NCBI RefSeq assembly: GCF_004519545.1
Contig: NZ_SDKM01000026.1
Span: 16,291 to 80,290, forward strand
Direction: 5' to 3'
From: Nocardioides guangzhouensis
GTDB taxonomy: Bacteria > Actinomycetota > Actinomycetes > Propionibacteriales > Nocardioidaceae
Length of the DNA stretch: 64,000 bases
The notes beneath the pieces are model-generated. The model saw only the letters and a list, made by a program, of their open reading frames with translations. It ran no database searches and was not told the DNA's origin. The first letter of the stretch is position 1; every line of letters begins with the position of its first letter. Made by a program: the position numbers and the translations under genes. This document shows positions 25,940 through 33,799 of the stretch, in pieces.

Positions 25940-25946
25940 GGAGCGG

Positions 25947-26387
25947 CTACCGACCGGCGAGCGACTCCAGCAGCGCCAGGTCGTCGGCGGCGAGCCAGGT
26001 CTCGTCCAGGGGGCGCCCACCGGCGCGGCCGATCGCGGCGATCAGCGGGACGGCCCAGGTGTGCTCGATCAGGGCCACCGCGGCGGTGCCACCCGTGGGG
26101 ACCGCGTCGTCGAGCGACCACGCGTCGCCCTCCTCCCCCTCCGGCTCGCCCGCCCGGCGGTCGAAGAGGGCGGCGGCCACCCGGCCCAGATCGGGGTCGG
26201 CGCCGGGTGGGGGCGGCACGGTGTCCAGCGCACCGTCGGCGCGCCGGGTCACCAGCAGCACGTCGACCAGCCGCACGATCCCGGCGTCCCGGAGGCGACC
26301 GAGCTCGGCGAGCACCTCGCCCGAGAACGACGGCTCGTCGAAGCCGAACACCAGCACCTGGACCGGGCCGAACGTCGACCCGGTCAT
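25947..26387 (-). CDS. DUF6325-like protein
   Basis: 146 residues from the ATG at 26387, overlapping the stop of the SHOCT gene as ATGA. The start FGPVQVLVFGFDEP, the RLRDAGIVRLVDVLLVTRRADG segment and the late ALIEHTWAVPLIAAIGRAGG resemble the DUF6325/DUF1269-type family, thought to form soluble alpha/beta assemblies. Members are commonly encoded next to SHOCT-domain proteins, as here. Function unknown. Confidence 0.75.
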   Translation of the reverse strand: MTGSTFGPVQVLVFGFDEPSFSGEVLAELGRLRDAGIVRLVDVLLVTRRADGALDTVPPPPGADPDLGRVAAALFDRRAGEPEGEEGDAWSLDDAVPTGGTAAVALIEHTWAVPLIAAIGRAGGRPLDETWLAADDLALLESLAGR

Positions 26388-26659
26388 CGGCCCACCCGCT
26401 CGAGCAGCTGGTGGTACTCGTCGCGGGTGATGACGCCGCTGTCGTAGAGCTGGTGCAGCGCGGGCAGCGGGTCCGGGCGCGGCTCGGCCGGTGGCCCGGG
26501 CTGGGCTTGCGTCGGAGGCGTCGGTGGTGGCGGTGGCGGTGGCGCCGGTCGCCGCGGGTGCGAGGCGGCGTACGCCTGCGCCGGCGTGAACCGTCCGCCG
26601 TAGTAGGGCACGTCGCCGGTCATCCCGGCTCGCCGTAGCTGCCTCGGTACCAACAGCAT
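26384..26659 (-). CDS. SHOCT-domain protein
   Basis: 91 residues from the ATG at 26659, with GGAGGGA 6 nt upstream. An N-terminal basic segment leads into a proline stretch (residues about 37-60), then a C-terminal SHOCT helix pair (LPALHQLYDSGVITRDEYHQLLERV). SHOCT is an oligomerisation motif usually at the end of membrane or stress proteins. It is translationally coupled to the DUF6325-like gene. Confidence 0.82.
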   Translation of the reverse strand: MLLVPRQLRRAGMTGDVPYYGGRFTPAQAYAASHPRRPAPPPPPPPTPPTQAQPGPPAEPRPDPLPALHQLYDSGVITRDEYHQLLERVGR

Positions 26660-26860
26660 GAGCGCTCCCTCCACCCCGTCCCACCCCAGCATGCCGTACC
26701 CGCCACCTTGCGGGAACGCGAAATTCAGGTAACCGCACCCGCCGATCGGCGGATGTCCGGCACCGACGGGTCACCGATCCTTCTCCGGAACCGCCCCCGG
26801 GCTCTCGGACGAGAAGCGGCGCGTCGCCCGCGGGCGGTCGCCGTCGGCCGCGCCCGTGGG

Positions 26861-26899
26861 GGGTGGCCGGTGGGGAGCACGGGGCCCCACCGGCCAACC
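26861..26899. terminator. Strong hairpin in the gap between the SHOCT and LuxR genes
   Basis: A 12-bp perfect stem (26864-26875 with 26885-26896, TGGCCGGTGGGG and complement) around a 9-nt loop, extended by two pairs beyond one mismatch. Its role is unclear because no complete gene ends here. Confidence 0.45.
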
Positions 26900-26956
26900 A
26901 CACGCTCGGCGGGGGGTGCCCGCCCCGGCCCCTTGGTGGACTCCTTCCCGGGCCGC

Positions 26957-27082
26957 ATGGACTGGTCGACCAACAAGCCGAAGGCAGACCGGCACGACGG
27001 CTGGATCGTTCGGCTCAACTCCACCTCGGACGCCCCGAGCACGGACGTGACCGTCTGGACGATCTGCGTCGACGCAGGCTGA
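26957..27082 (+). pseudogene. Possible 3' remnant of a secreted-protein gene
   Basis: The frame ending at 27082 encodes LVDSFPGRMDW...GWIVRLNSTSDAP...VWTICVDAG, which resembles the C-terminal repeat of actinobacterial secreted proteins ending in VYAICA-like motifs. No start or full domain is present upstream. A G6 run at 26911-26916 separates this frame from a neighbouring frame reading NHTLGGG, so a frameshift is possible. A terminator hairpin follows at 27105. The rest of the 26660-27147 gap shows no other gene. Confidence 0.3.
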
Positions 27083-27104
27083 CCGTCTCCCCGTCGGACC
27101 CCTC

Positions 27105-27133
27105 CTCCCCCGCGCGGAGCCTGCGCGGGGGAG
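27105..27133. terminator. Bidirectional terminator hairpin
   Basis: CTCCCCCGCGC (27105-27115) pairs perfectly with GCGCGGGGGAG (27123-27133) around a 7-nt loop, just past the stop of the LuxR gene and the end of the plus-strand remnant. Confidence 0.7.
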
Positions 27134-27147
27134 CAGGTTCTCGGTGC

Positions 27148-29505
27148 TCAGCCTCGTCCGGCCGGCGGGGCCGGCAGTGGCTCGAGGCCCGGCTCGCGGG
27201 TCACGGCCTGACGGTGGGTCACCCACGCCGCAACCCTGGCCCGCGACGTGAACCCCAGCTTCCGGAGGATGTTCTCCACGTGGCCCTGCGCCGTACGCAC
27301 GGAGATCACGAGGCGCTCGGCGATCTCCGGGTTCGACAGGCCCTCGGCGACCAGCGCGGCGACCTCGGTCTCCCGCCGCGTCAGCGGGGACGGCTCGGCC
27401 GCTGACTGCGGGGCCGGCTCGCGGGTCTCTCCCAGCGCACAGGCAACCGCTTGCTGCTCGGACAGCGCCGAGCCGCGCCGGAACTCGGTGCGGAACGCCC
27501 GTTTGCCCAGGGCGGCACGTGCCCGGTGGATCCCCTCGGAGCGCGACGACTCGCGCGCGAACGGGTTGCCGGTCTCCCGCATCCCGATGGCGTCCCAGAT
27601 CGACTCCGCGGCTCCGAGCAGCACGGCGGCGCGGGTGGGGTCGTCCCCCGCCAGCGCCACCCGTCCGAGGGCGTCCAGGCAGAGAGCGATCCCGAGTCGG
27701 TCACCCAGCTCGACCTTGAGGCGCAGCGCCTCACCGAAGAGCTCGTCGGCGCGGTCGACCCTGCCCCCGTCCAGCGCCAGCTCGCCGAGCCCCGTGAGCG
27801 AGAACGAGCGCCAGAAGGTCTCGCCCGCCTCCGCCCCCCGCAGCACCGCCTGCTCGTGAACCTCGGCCGCGCCGGTCGCGTCCCCGGCGAGCCGGAGGCA
27901 CACTCCACGCACGAACAGGGCCCGCAGCCGCACGCTCAGGGGTGCATCGGCGGGGAGCATGGAGACAGCCCGGCGGGACGCGTCGACGGCGAGGCCGAGA
28001 TCGCCGTCCCGGACGGCCAGGATCGCGGTCAGGGTCTGCACCATCTCCCGCGTCCGGTGGTCGTCAGCGGCCTCCGCGGCTGCGTCTGCCTCATCGGCCC
28101 AGGCACGCGCCGCCCCGAAGTCGTGCTGCAGCCCTGCGAACCTCCCGAGCAAGGCCATCGCCTGCGCACGGAGGGCCGGGTCCCCCCGGTCGCTGCCCAG
28201 TCCGATCTCCAGCCAGTACCGGGCCTCGTCCGCGAGACCTGCTGTCACCCAGTAGGCCTCCAGGTCCGCCGCGAGACGCAGACCTGCCTCGGGGGTCGAG
28301 GACTCGGTGACGCAGAACTCGAGGGCCGCCCGGATGTTGGCGTGCTCGTCGCGCACCCGCCGCAGCGCCGCGGCCTGCCCGGCACCCGACCAGTCGGACC
28401 GGAACGTCGACGCGAGGCTCGAGCACCAGTCCAGGTGCCGCTCCCGCCGCAGGTGGAGCTCACCGGCTGCCCGAAGCCGCTCGGTCCCGAACTCGGCGAT
28501 GGTGGCGAGCATGCGGTAGCGCGCCGCGCCGCCCCGTCCCTCCGACGCCACCAGGACCGACTTGTCGACCAAGGCACTGATCACGCCGAGGAGCTCCCCG
28601 GGCAGCACGTCCTCGTCCGCACAGACGCGAGCGGCGGCGGTCAGGTCGCACCCGCCGGAGAACACCGACATGCGAGCCCACACGAGCTGCTCCTGCTCGG
28701 TGCACAGGTCGTGGCTCCACTGGACGCACGCGCGGAGCGACCGGTGGCGGTCCGGCAGGTCGCGATACCCCTGGCTGAGGAATCCGTAGCGGTCGGTCAG
28801 CTGTTCGAGCATCGACTCGGGAGAGAAGCTGCCGGCCCGTGCCGCGGCGAGCTCGAGGGCGAGCGGGATGCCCTCCAGGCCGGCACACAGCTCGGCGACC
28901 GCCGGTGCGTTGCTCTCCGAGAGGGCGAAGTCGGAGCGCGCGAGCATCGCCCGGTCGACGAACAGCTCCACGGCCTCGAACTGCGACAGCGCCTCTGCCG
29001 CGACCTGGTGACCCCCCTCAGGCACGGTCAACGGCGGCACCAGCACCACGGCCTCGCCGCTGATCCCGAGCCGCTGCCGACTGGTCGACATGATGCGGAG
29101 GCGGGGACAGCGCGCTCGTAGCCGGAGGGCCAGCAGGGCCGTGGCCTCCAGGACGTGCTCGCAGCCGTCGAGCACCAGCAGGGCCTCCCGGTCGGACACG
29201 AAGTCGGCCACAAAGTCCGCGATGCCGTCCGGGGTGGGGGCCGCGGCATCGGCGTACAGCCGCAACGCACCGGCCACCGTCGCGGCCACGAGGGCGCCGT
29301 CGGGGACGGTACCGAGGTCGACGAACCAGCAGCCGTCAGGGTAGGCCCGGCGCTCCCTTTCCAGGACCTTCATCGCGATCCGGGTCTTGCCGACCCCGCC
29401 CGGCCCGGTCAGCGTGATCGCACGGTTGCCCGCGAGTCGCTGACTGACCATTGCCAGCAACGACCTCCTGCCGACGAACGACGTGAAGACGGGCGGGCTC
29501 TCGAT
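27148..29505 (-). CDS. LuxR-family regulator with STAND/NB-ARC-type ATPase domain (start codon unclear)
   Basis: About 785 residues. Order: TSFVGRRSLLAMV, Walker A LTGPGGVGKTRIA, Walker B-like ALLVLDGCEHVLEA, LRIMSTSRQRLG, GIPLALELAAARAGS, a long TPR-like helical region, and a C-terminal LuxR HTH (LTRRETEVAALVAEGLSNPEIAERLVISVRTAQGHVENILRKLGFTSR). Such proteins bind ATP, sense an inducer with the repeat region and activate promoters. The family FVGR motif must be included, yet no in-frame ATG, GTG or TTG precedes it for a long way; ATC at 29503-29505 is the position used here. An AGGAGG within the FVGR codons would point to a CTG/ATG that cuts the motif. Confidence 0.8.
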   Translation of the reverse strand: MESPPVFTSFVGRRSLLAMVSQRLAGNRAITLTGPGGVGKTRIAMKVLERERRAYPDGCWFVDLGTVPDGALVAATVAGALRLYADAAAPTPDGIADFVADFVSDREALLVLDGCEHVLEATALLALRLRARCPRLRIMSTSRQRLGISGEAVVLVPPLTVPEGGHQVAAEALSQFEAVELFVDRAMLARSDFALSESNAPAVAELCAGLEGIPLALELAAARAGSFSPESMLEQLTDRYGFLSQGYRDLPDRHRSLRACVQWSHDLCTEQEQLVWARMSVFSGGCDLTAAARVCADEDVLPGELLGVISALVDKSVLVASEGRGGAARYRMLATIAEFGTERLRAAGELHLRRERHLDWCSSLASTFRSDWSGAGQAAALRRVRDEHANIRAALEFCVTESSTPEAGLRLAADLEAYWVTAGLADEARYWLEIGLGSDRGDPALRAQAMALLGRFAGLQHDFGAARAWADEADAAAEAADDHRTREMVQTLTAILAVRDGDLGLAVDASRRAVSMLPADAPLSVRLRALFVRGVCLRLAGDATGAAEVHEQAVLRGAEAGETFWRSFSLTGLGELALDGGRVDRADELFGEALRLKVELGDRLGIALCLDALGRVALAGDDPTRAAVLLGAAESIWDAIGMRETGNPFARESSRSEGIHRARAALGKRAFRTEFRRGSALSEQQAVACALGETREPAPQSAAEPSPLTRRETEVAALVAEGLSNPEIAERLVISVRTAQGHVENILRKLGFTSRARVAAWVTHRQAVTREPGLEPLPAPPAGRG

Positions 29506-29532
29506 GTCAGCAGGGTAGCCGTCGCTGCCCCT

Positions 29533-29538
29533 TACGGT
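29533..29538 (+). promoter_or_regulatory. -10 box, leaderless promoter of the APP1-like gene
   Basis: TACGGT ends 6 nt before the ATG at 29545, within the short gap to the divergent LuxR gene. Confidence 0.45.
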
Positions 29539-29544
29539 GGTGCC

Positions 29545-30564
29545 ATGAGCGTGCGCCGCTGGGTCCTCGAGCTCGAGCGCACCTGGGACGCCGTCCGGCT
29601 GCGGCGACGTGCGTCGCGGCCGCCCGCGGACTTCCGGATCGAGACCTACGTCGGGCACGGGAGCGCCGAGGGCGTCGTGGTGCGGGGTCGGGTGCTCGAC
29701 GACCCGCCGCCGTCCGAGGCGGTCGAGGGCGAAGGGGTCGGCGCCGCGGTGCGCCGTACCCTCCGCCAGTTCGTCACCGACGAGCTGCCCGGCGTGCCGC
29801 TGCGGATCACGGTCGGCGGCGCGACGGTCAAGACGTCCACCGACGACGAGGGCTACTTCCTCGCCCGGCTGCACCCGCAGCCCGGCGCGCTGACGAGCCC
29901 GTGGACGAGCGGGACGGTCGAGCTGGCCGGCGACTACCGCGGCCTGAGCGACCCGCACCCGACCGGGATCGAGGTGCTGGTGCCGGGTCCGGACGCAGCG
30001 TTCGGGGTGGTGTCCGACATCGACGACACGATCCTCGAGACGGGCGTGCAGCGGGTCGGCGAGATGGTCCGGCAGACCGTCACCGGGTCCGCGCTCACCC
30101 GGACGCCGTTCCCGGGGGCGCCCGAGCTCTACCGCGACCTCGCCCGGGGTGGCAACCCTGTCTTCTACGTCTCGTCGAGCCCGTGGAACCTGCACGCGTT
30201 CCTGCTCGGGTTCCTTCGACACCGGGCGTTCCCGCTCGGGCCGGTGCTGCTGCGCGACCTGCTCGGCGGCGCCGCCGGGCGCGAGCAGAAGGCCGGCCGG
30301 ATCCTCGAGGTTCTCGACCTGCACCCCGGCCTGCCGTTCGTGCTGATCGGCGACTCCGGCGAGAAGGACCCCGAGGTGTACGCCGACGTCGTCCGCTCCC
30401 GCCCCGGCCGGGTGCTGGCGGTCTACATCCGCGAGGTCCGGCTCGACCCCGGCGACGGGCGGGTGGAGAAGGTCTCCGACGCCTGGGACCACGACGTCCC
30501 GTTCGTGCTGGCCGCCGACAGCGCCGCCGTACGCCGCCACGCGGCCACGCTGGGCCTCCTCTGA
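29545..30564 (+). CDS. APP1-like phosphatidate phosphatase (DUF2183)
   Basis: 339 residues from the ATG at 29545. After a beta-rich N-terminal half (ETYVGHGSAEGVVVRGRVL...VRITVGGATVKTSTDDEGYF), the catalytic part has GVVSDIDDTILETG, the DxDxT motif of HAD-type phosphatases, then PVFYVSSSPWNLHAFLLGFL and FVLIGDSGEKDPEVYADVV. Yeast App1 with this domain dephosphorylates phosphatidate. No signal peptide is seen, so the bacterial protein probably works in the cytoplasm on lipid or a related phosphomonoester. Confidence 0.9.
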   Translation: MSVRRWVLELERTWDAVRLRRRASRPPADFRIETYVGHGSAEGVVVRGRVLDDPPPSEAVEGEGVGAAVRRTLRQFVTDELPGVPLRITVGGATVKTSTDDEGYFLARLHPQPGALTSPWTSGTVELAGDYRGLSDPHPTGIEVLVPGPDAAFGVVSDIDDTILETGVQRVGEMVRQTVTGSALTRTPFPGAPELYRDLARGGNPVFYVSSSPWNLHAFLLGFLRHRAFPLGPVLLRDLLGGAAGREQKAGRILEVLDLHPGLPFVLIGDSGEKDPEVYADVVRSRPGRVLAVYIREVRLDPGDGRVEKVSDAWDHDVPFVLAADSAAVRRHAATLGLL

Positions 30565-30609
30565 CCGTGCCGGGCTCTGGTCGCTGAGTCGCGCCGGCAC
30601 CCGGGTCAG
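30561..30609. terminator. Two-part hairpin covering both convergent stop codons
   Basis: CTGACC-GTGCCGG (30561-30573) pairs with CCGGCAC (30594-30600) and, after a 3-nt bulge, GGTCAG (30604-30609). It includes the TGA of the APP1-like gene and the stop of the dehydrogenase gene. Confidence 0.5.
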
Positions 30610-31643
30610 CGCGTGGGGTCGACCATGGTCATCCCTGCCACGGTCGCCCGATCGAAGCCGGGCAGCAGCGCGGCCGCCTCGTCGAGCCCGATGGTGCGTT
30701 CGATCAACCGTTGCGGCTGGAGCCGGCCCTGCCCGATGAGCGTGAGCATGGCCGGGTAGTCCACCGCCGCCATCCCGTGGCTCCCGAGGAGGTCGAGCTC
30801 CCAGCCGATCACCCGTGCCATCGGCAGCCGCGGGTGACCGTCGACCGGGGGCAGCAGCCCGACCTGGACGTGGCGACCCCGGCGGCGAAGGCTGAGGATC
30901 GCATCGGCACAGGTCTGCTCGCTGCCCACCGCATCGACGGTGACGTGGCTGCCGCCGCCGGTCAGGTCGGCGACGGCTGACGGGATGTCGGTGCCGTCGG
31001 CGCGCAAGGTGTGCTCCGCGCCGACCCCGGAGGCGACCGCGAGCGCCTCGGGGTTGCGGTCCACCGCGACCACCCGGGCACCGAGCGCCCCGGCGATCAT
31101 GACCGCGCTCAGGCCGACGCCGCCGGCACCGAGGACGGTCACCCACTCTCCCTCGGCGACCCGTGCGCGGCCGACCAGGGCGCGGTACGCCGTGGCGAAC
31201 CGGCACCCGAGGCTCGCCGCCGTGGCGAAGTCGACCTGGTCCGGGAGGCCCACCAGGTTGGTGTCGGCGGCGTGCAGGGCGACGTACTCGGCGAACGATC
31301 CCCAGTGGGTGAATCCCGGCTGCTGCTGATCGGGGCAGACCTGGGCATCCCCGGCCCGGCACCACTCGCACCGACCGCAGCCGCAGACGAACGGGACCGT
31401 GACCCGGTCGCCGACCTGCCACCGGCCGACCTGCTCACCGACCTCGGTCACCACACCGGCGAGCTCGTGACCCGGCACGTGCGGGAACAGGATCTCCTCG
31501 TGCCCCGCCCAGGCGTGCCAGTCGCTGCGGCACACCCCGGTGGCCATCACCCGGACCACCACCCCGTGGACCGGCGCCGCAGGCTCGGCCACGTCCCTGA
31601 CCTCGGGCTGACCTCGGACGGCATCCAGGACGACGGCGCGCAC
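30606..31643 (-). CDS. Zinc-dependent alcohol dehydrogenase (MDR family)
   Basis: 345 residues, GTG start. Catalytic zinc ligands Cys38 and His59-Glu60 (GVCRSDWHAW, PGHELAG); structural zinc cysteines 89, 92, 95 and 103 (GCGRCEWCRAGDAQVC). The Rossmann motif is GAGGVGLSAVMIA with VVAVDRNPEAL after it, favouring NAD. It oxidises an alcohol or reduces an aldehyde; the substrate is not apparent. The gene is single, convergent with the APP1-like gene. Confidence 0.93.
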   Translation of the reverse strand: MRAVVLDAVRGQPEVRDVAEPAAPVHGVVVRVMATGVCRSDWHAWAGHEEILFPHVPGHELAGVVTEVGEQVGRWQVGDRVTVPFVCGCGRCEWCRAGDAQVCPDQQQPGFTHWGSFAEYVALHAADTNLVGLPDQVDFATAASLGCRFATAYRALVGRARVAEGEWVTVLGAGGVGLSAVMIAGALGARVVAVDRNPEALAVASGVGAEHTLRADGTDIPSAVADLTGGGSHVTVDAVGSEQTCADAILSLRRRGRHVQVGLLPPVDGHPRLPMARVIGWELDLLGSHGMAAVDYPAMLTLIGQGRLQPQRLIERTIGLDEAAALLPGFDRATVAGMTMVDPTR

Positions 31644-31775
31644 CGGTACAGCCTGTCAGCCAGGTGGCGCCGCGTCAGCGGATGCGGACGTCCGGCGGGC
31701 CGCGGTGCGGACCGATCGCGGAAAACTGTTGCCCCGGTCCCCCGGGGCGGCGCATGCTCGACGAAGGAGGTCGTC

Positions 31776-32444
31776 ATGAGGTCTTCGCTTGTTCCCGATG
31801 GCATGCCGGTCCTGTCCCGCGGAAAGCACCGGAACCCCCGACGCGGCGCCTGCTTCATGGAGATGGCGTCGGTGCTCGCCGGCGAGCGCTGGAGCGACCA
31901 TCCGTCGTGCACGCATCCGCTGCTGGCCCAGCTCGCCCGTCAGGTCAACGACAACACCAACGACGCCGACCGCCAGCACCTCGTCCACCTGATCCCGTCG
32001 GTGGTCGGCCGGCGCGGTGACGCGGACACCTGGCTGGCCGTGGCAGTCGCCGTGGCCACGACCGCGATCCTGGACGTGCCCGAGACGCGGCAGCGTGCGC
32101 TGGCCGGCGGGCTGCTCCAGGCCGAGCGGCTGTGCGCCGGCCACCCTGGTCGCGAGCCCGTACGCCGGCAGGCTCGGGCCGCGCTCGACAGCGTGCCGGG
32201 AGCGGTCGCGTGGGTCGACCAGCTCGGGCTGCGCAACCCGATCAGCGAGAAGACCTTCGCCCGGCTGTGCGCCCCGACGATGGTCCGGTGCGCGGTCGAG
32301 GGGGTCGTGACCACCGGCAGGCCGGACACCGACCGGAGGCTGCGCTCCCTGCTCGAGGCGGGCATCGCCGCCTGCCCGGCGCCGGAGCCGGAGCCGGTCA
32401 GCTCGGTGGTTCCGCCTCGTTCCTCCGGAGCGCGACCTGCGTGA
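31776..32444 (+). CDS. Conserved actinobacterial protein of unknown function
   Basis: 222 residues from the ATG at 31776, with AAGGAGG upstream. Helical, no membrane segment. The N-terminus holds RGKHRNPRRGACFMEMASVLAGERWSDHPSCTHPLLAQLARQVND, with conserved Cys and His that could bind a metal, and VGRRGDADTWLAVAVAVATTAI follows. The C-terminal tail is Pro/Glu-rich. I do not know its role. The 3' end overlaps the convergent CNNM-type gene by 47 bp. Confidence 0.72.
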   Translation: MRSSLVPDGMPVLSRGKHRNPRRGACFMEMASVLAGERWSDHPSCTHPLLAQLARQVNDNTNDADRQHLVHLIPSVVGRRGDADTWLAVAVAVATTAILDVPETRQRALAGGLLQAERLCAGHPGREPVRRQARAALDSVPGAVAWVDQLGLRNPISEKTFARLCAPTMVRCAVEGVVTTGRPDTDRRLRSLLEAGIAACPAPEPEPVSSVVPPRSSGARPA

Positions 32445-33684
32445 CGCGTCGCCCGGTCATCGCGACCACGCGGATGATCGCGTCGCCGGCCTCGACGGTG
32501 TCGCCGACCTGCGCGATCCGGCCGAGCCGTGCCATGACGTAGCCGGCCACGGTCTCGTAGCCGCCGTGGTCCGGGAGCACCACTCCGGTCTCGTCGGCGA
32601 AGTCCTCGATGCTGGTACCCCCGTCGATCCGGGACACGTCGACGACCTCGGAGCCGTCCTCGAGGTCGTACTCGTCGCGGATCTCGCCGACCAGCTCCTC
32701 GACCAGGTCCTCGAGGGTGACGATGCCGTCGGTGCCGCCGTACTCGTCCACCACGACGGCGAGGTGCGTCCCCGCGCGGCGCATCAGCGTGACGGCGGGC
32801 AGCACCTTGTTGGTGGCCGGCAGGATCGGCACCTCGCGAACGACGTCACGGACCCGTACGCCGGCGTCGGGCGGCACGTCGAGCAGGTCGCGGACGTGCA
32901 CGAACCCGATCACGTCGTCGAAGCCACGGCCGGTGACGGGGTAACGGGAGTACGGACCCGACCGCACCTGGTCGGCCGCCTCGGCCAGGGTCAGGTCGCC
33001 GTCCACGAACTCGACGTCGCCGCGCGGCCGCATGACCTCCTTCACGCTGGTCTGGGTGGCGGCGAAGACGTCGCCGACGATGCGGCGCTCCTGCTCGCCG
33101 AGGCCCTCGTGGGTGGAGACCAGGTCGCGCAGCTCCTCCTCGGCGAGCTCCTCCCCCGTCGCCCTCGGGTCACCGCCGAGCAGCCGGACCACGGCGTTGG
33201 TGGACACCGACAGCAGCCAGATCACCGGGCGCATCGCGGTCGCGAAGCGGTCCAGCACCGGCGCGGTGGCGAGCGACAGCCCGGCCGCCTTCTGCAGCGC
33301 CAGCCGCTTCGGCACCAGCTCGCCCAGCACCAGGGAGAGGTAGGCGATCAGCAGCGTCATCAGCACCAGCGCGGTGGTCTCGGAGGCGCCCTCGGGCAGC
33401 CCCAGGTCGGCGAGGTACGGCGCGAGGTCCGGGGCGAGCGTCGACCCGCCGTACGCCGCGGAGAAGAAGCCGGCGACGGTGACGCCGATCTGCACCGCGG
33501 CCAGGAACCGGTTGGGGTCGCGCGCGACCGAGGCCACCCGGGCACCCCGGGGGCCGCTGCGCTCGAGGCGTGCCACCTGACTGTCCCGCAGCGAGACCAG
33601 CGCGATCTCGGTGGCTGCGAAGACGCCGCCGACGAGCACGAACAGCAGCACCAGCGCGAAGTTCACGAACGTCTGTGAGTCCAT
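32398..33684 (-). CDS. CNNM/CorC-type membrane protein with CBS domains
   Basis: 428 residues. N-terminal DUF21 domain with about four membrane segments (FALVLLFVLVGGVFAATEIALVSL at 9-32, LMTLLIAYLSLVLGELVPKRLAL later), then a CBS pair (about 205-335, including VKEVMRPRGDVEFV and VDEYGGTDGIVTLEDLVEELVGEIRDE) and a C-terminal CorC_HlyC domain. Family members sense nucleotides through CBS and affect divalent-cation (Mg/Co) balance; the old name is hemolysin-like. It is single. Confidence 0.92.
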   Translation of the reverse strand: MDSQTFVNFALVLLFVLVGGVFAATEIALVSLRDSQVARLERSGPRGARVASVARDPNRFLAAVQIGVTVAGFFSAAYGGSTLAPDLAPYLADLGLPEGASETTALVLMTLLIAYLSLVLGELVPKRLALQKAAGLSLATAPVLDRFATAMRPVIWLLSVSTNAVVRLLGGDPRATGEELAEEELRDLVSTHEGLGEQERRIVGDVFAATQTSVKEVMRPRGDVEFVDGDLTLAEAADQVRSGPYSRYPVTGRGFDDVIGFVHVRDLLDVPPDAGVRVRDVVREVPILPATNKVLPAVTLMRRAGTHLAVVVDEYGGTDGIVTLEDLVEELVGEIRDEYDLEDGSEVVDVSRIDGGTSIEDFADETGVVLPDHGGYETVAGYVMARLGRIAQVGDTVEAGDAIIRVVAMTGRRVTQVALRRNEAEPPS

Positions 33685-33799
33685 CAGGCCCGTCCACCCC
33701 GGCTCCCGCGCACGGGTGAACGGTTGCTACTTCGGGACTCGTCCATGGCCGCAACCGTAGCGACGCGGGCAACCCGCTGCGCGCGTCGCGGCCGCCCGC

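Noticed and set aside
29506..31422. Minus-strand open frame of 1424 residues extending the STAND/LuxR gene upstream through the APP1-like gene
   Set aside because: The upstream part is antisense to a gene with clear DxDxT and other motifs, and its composition is the Arg/Pro/Gly shadow pattern.
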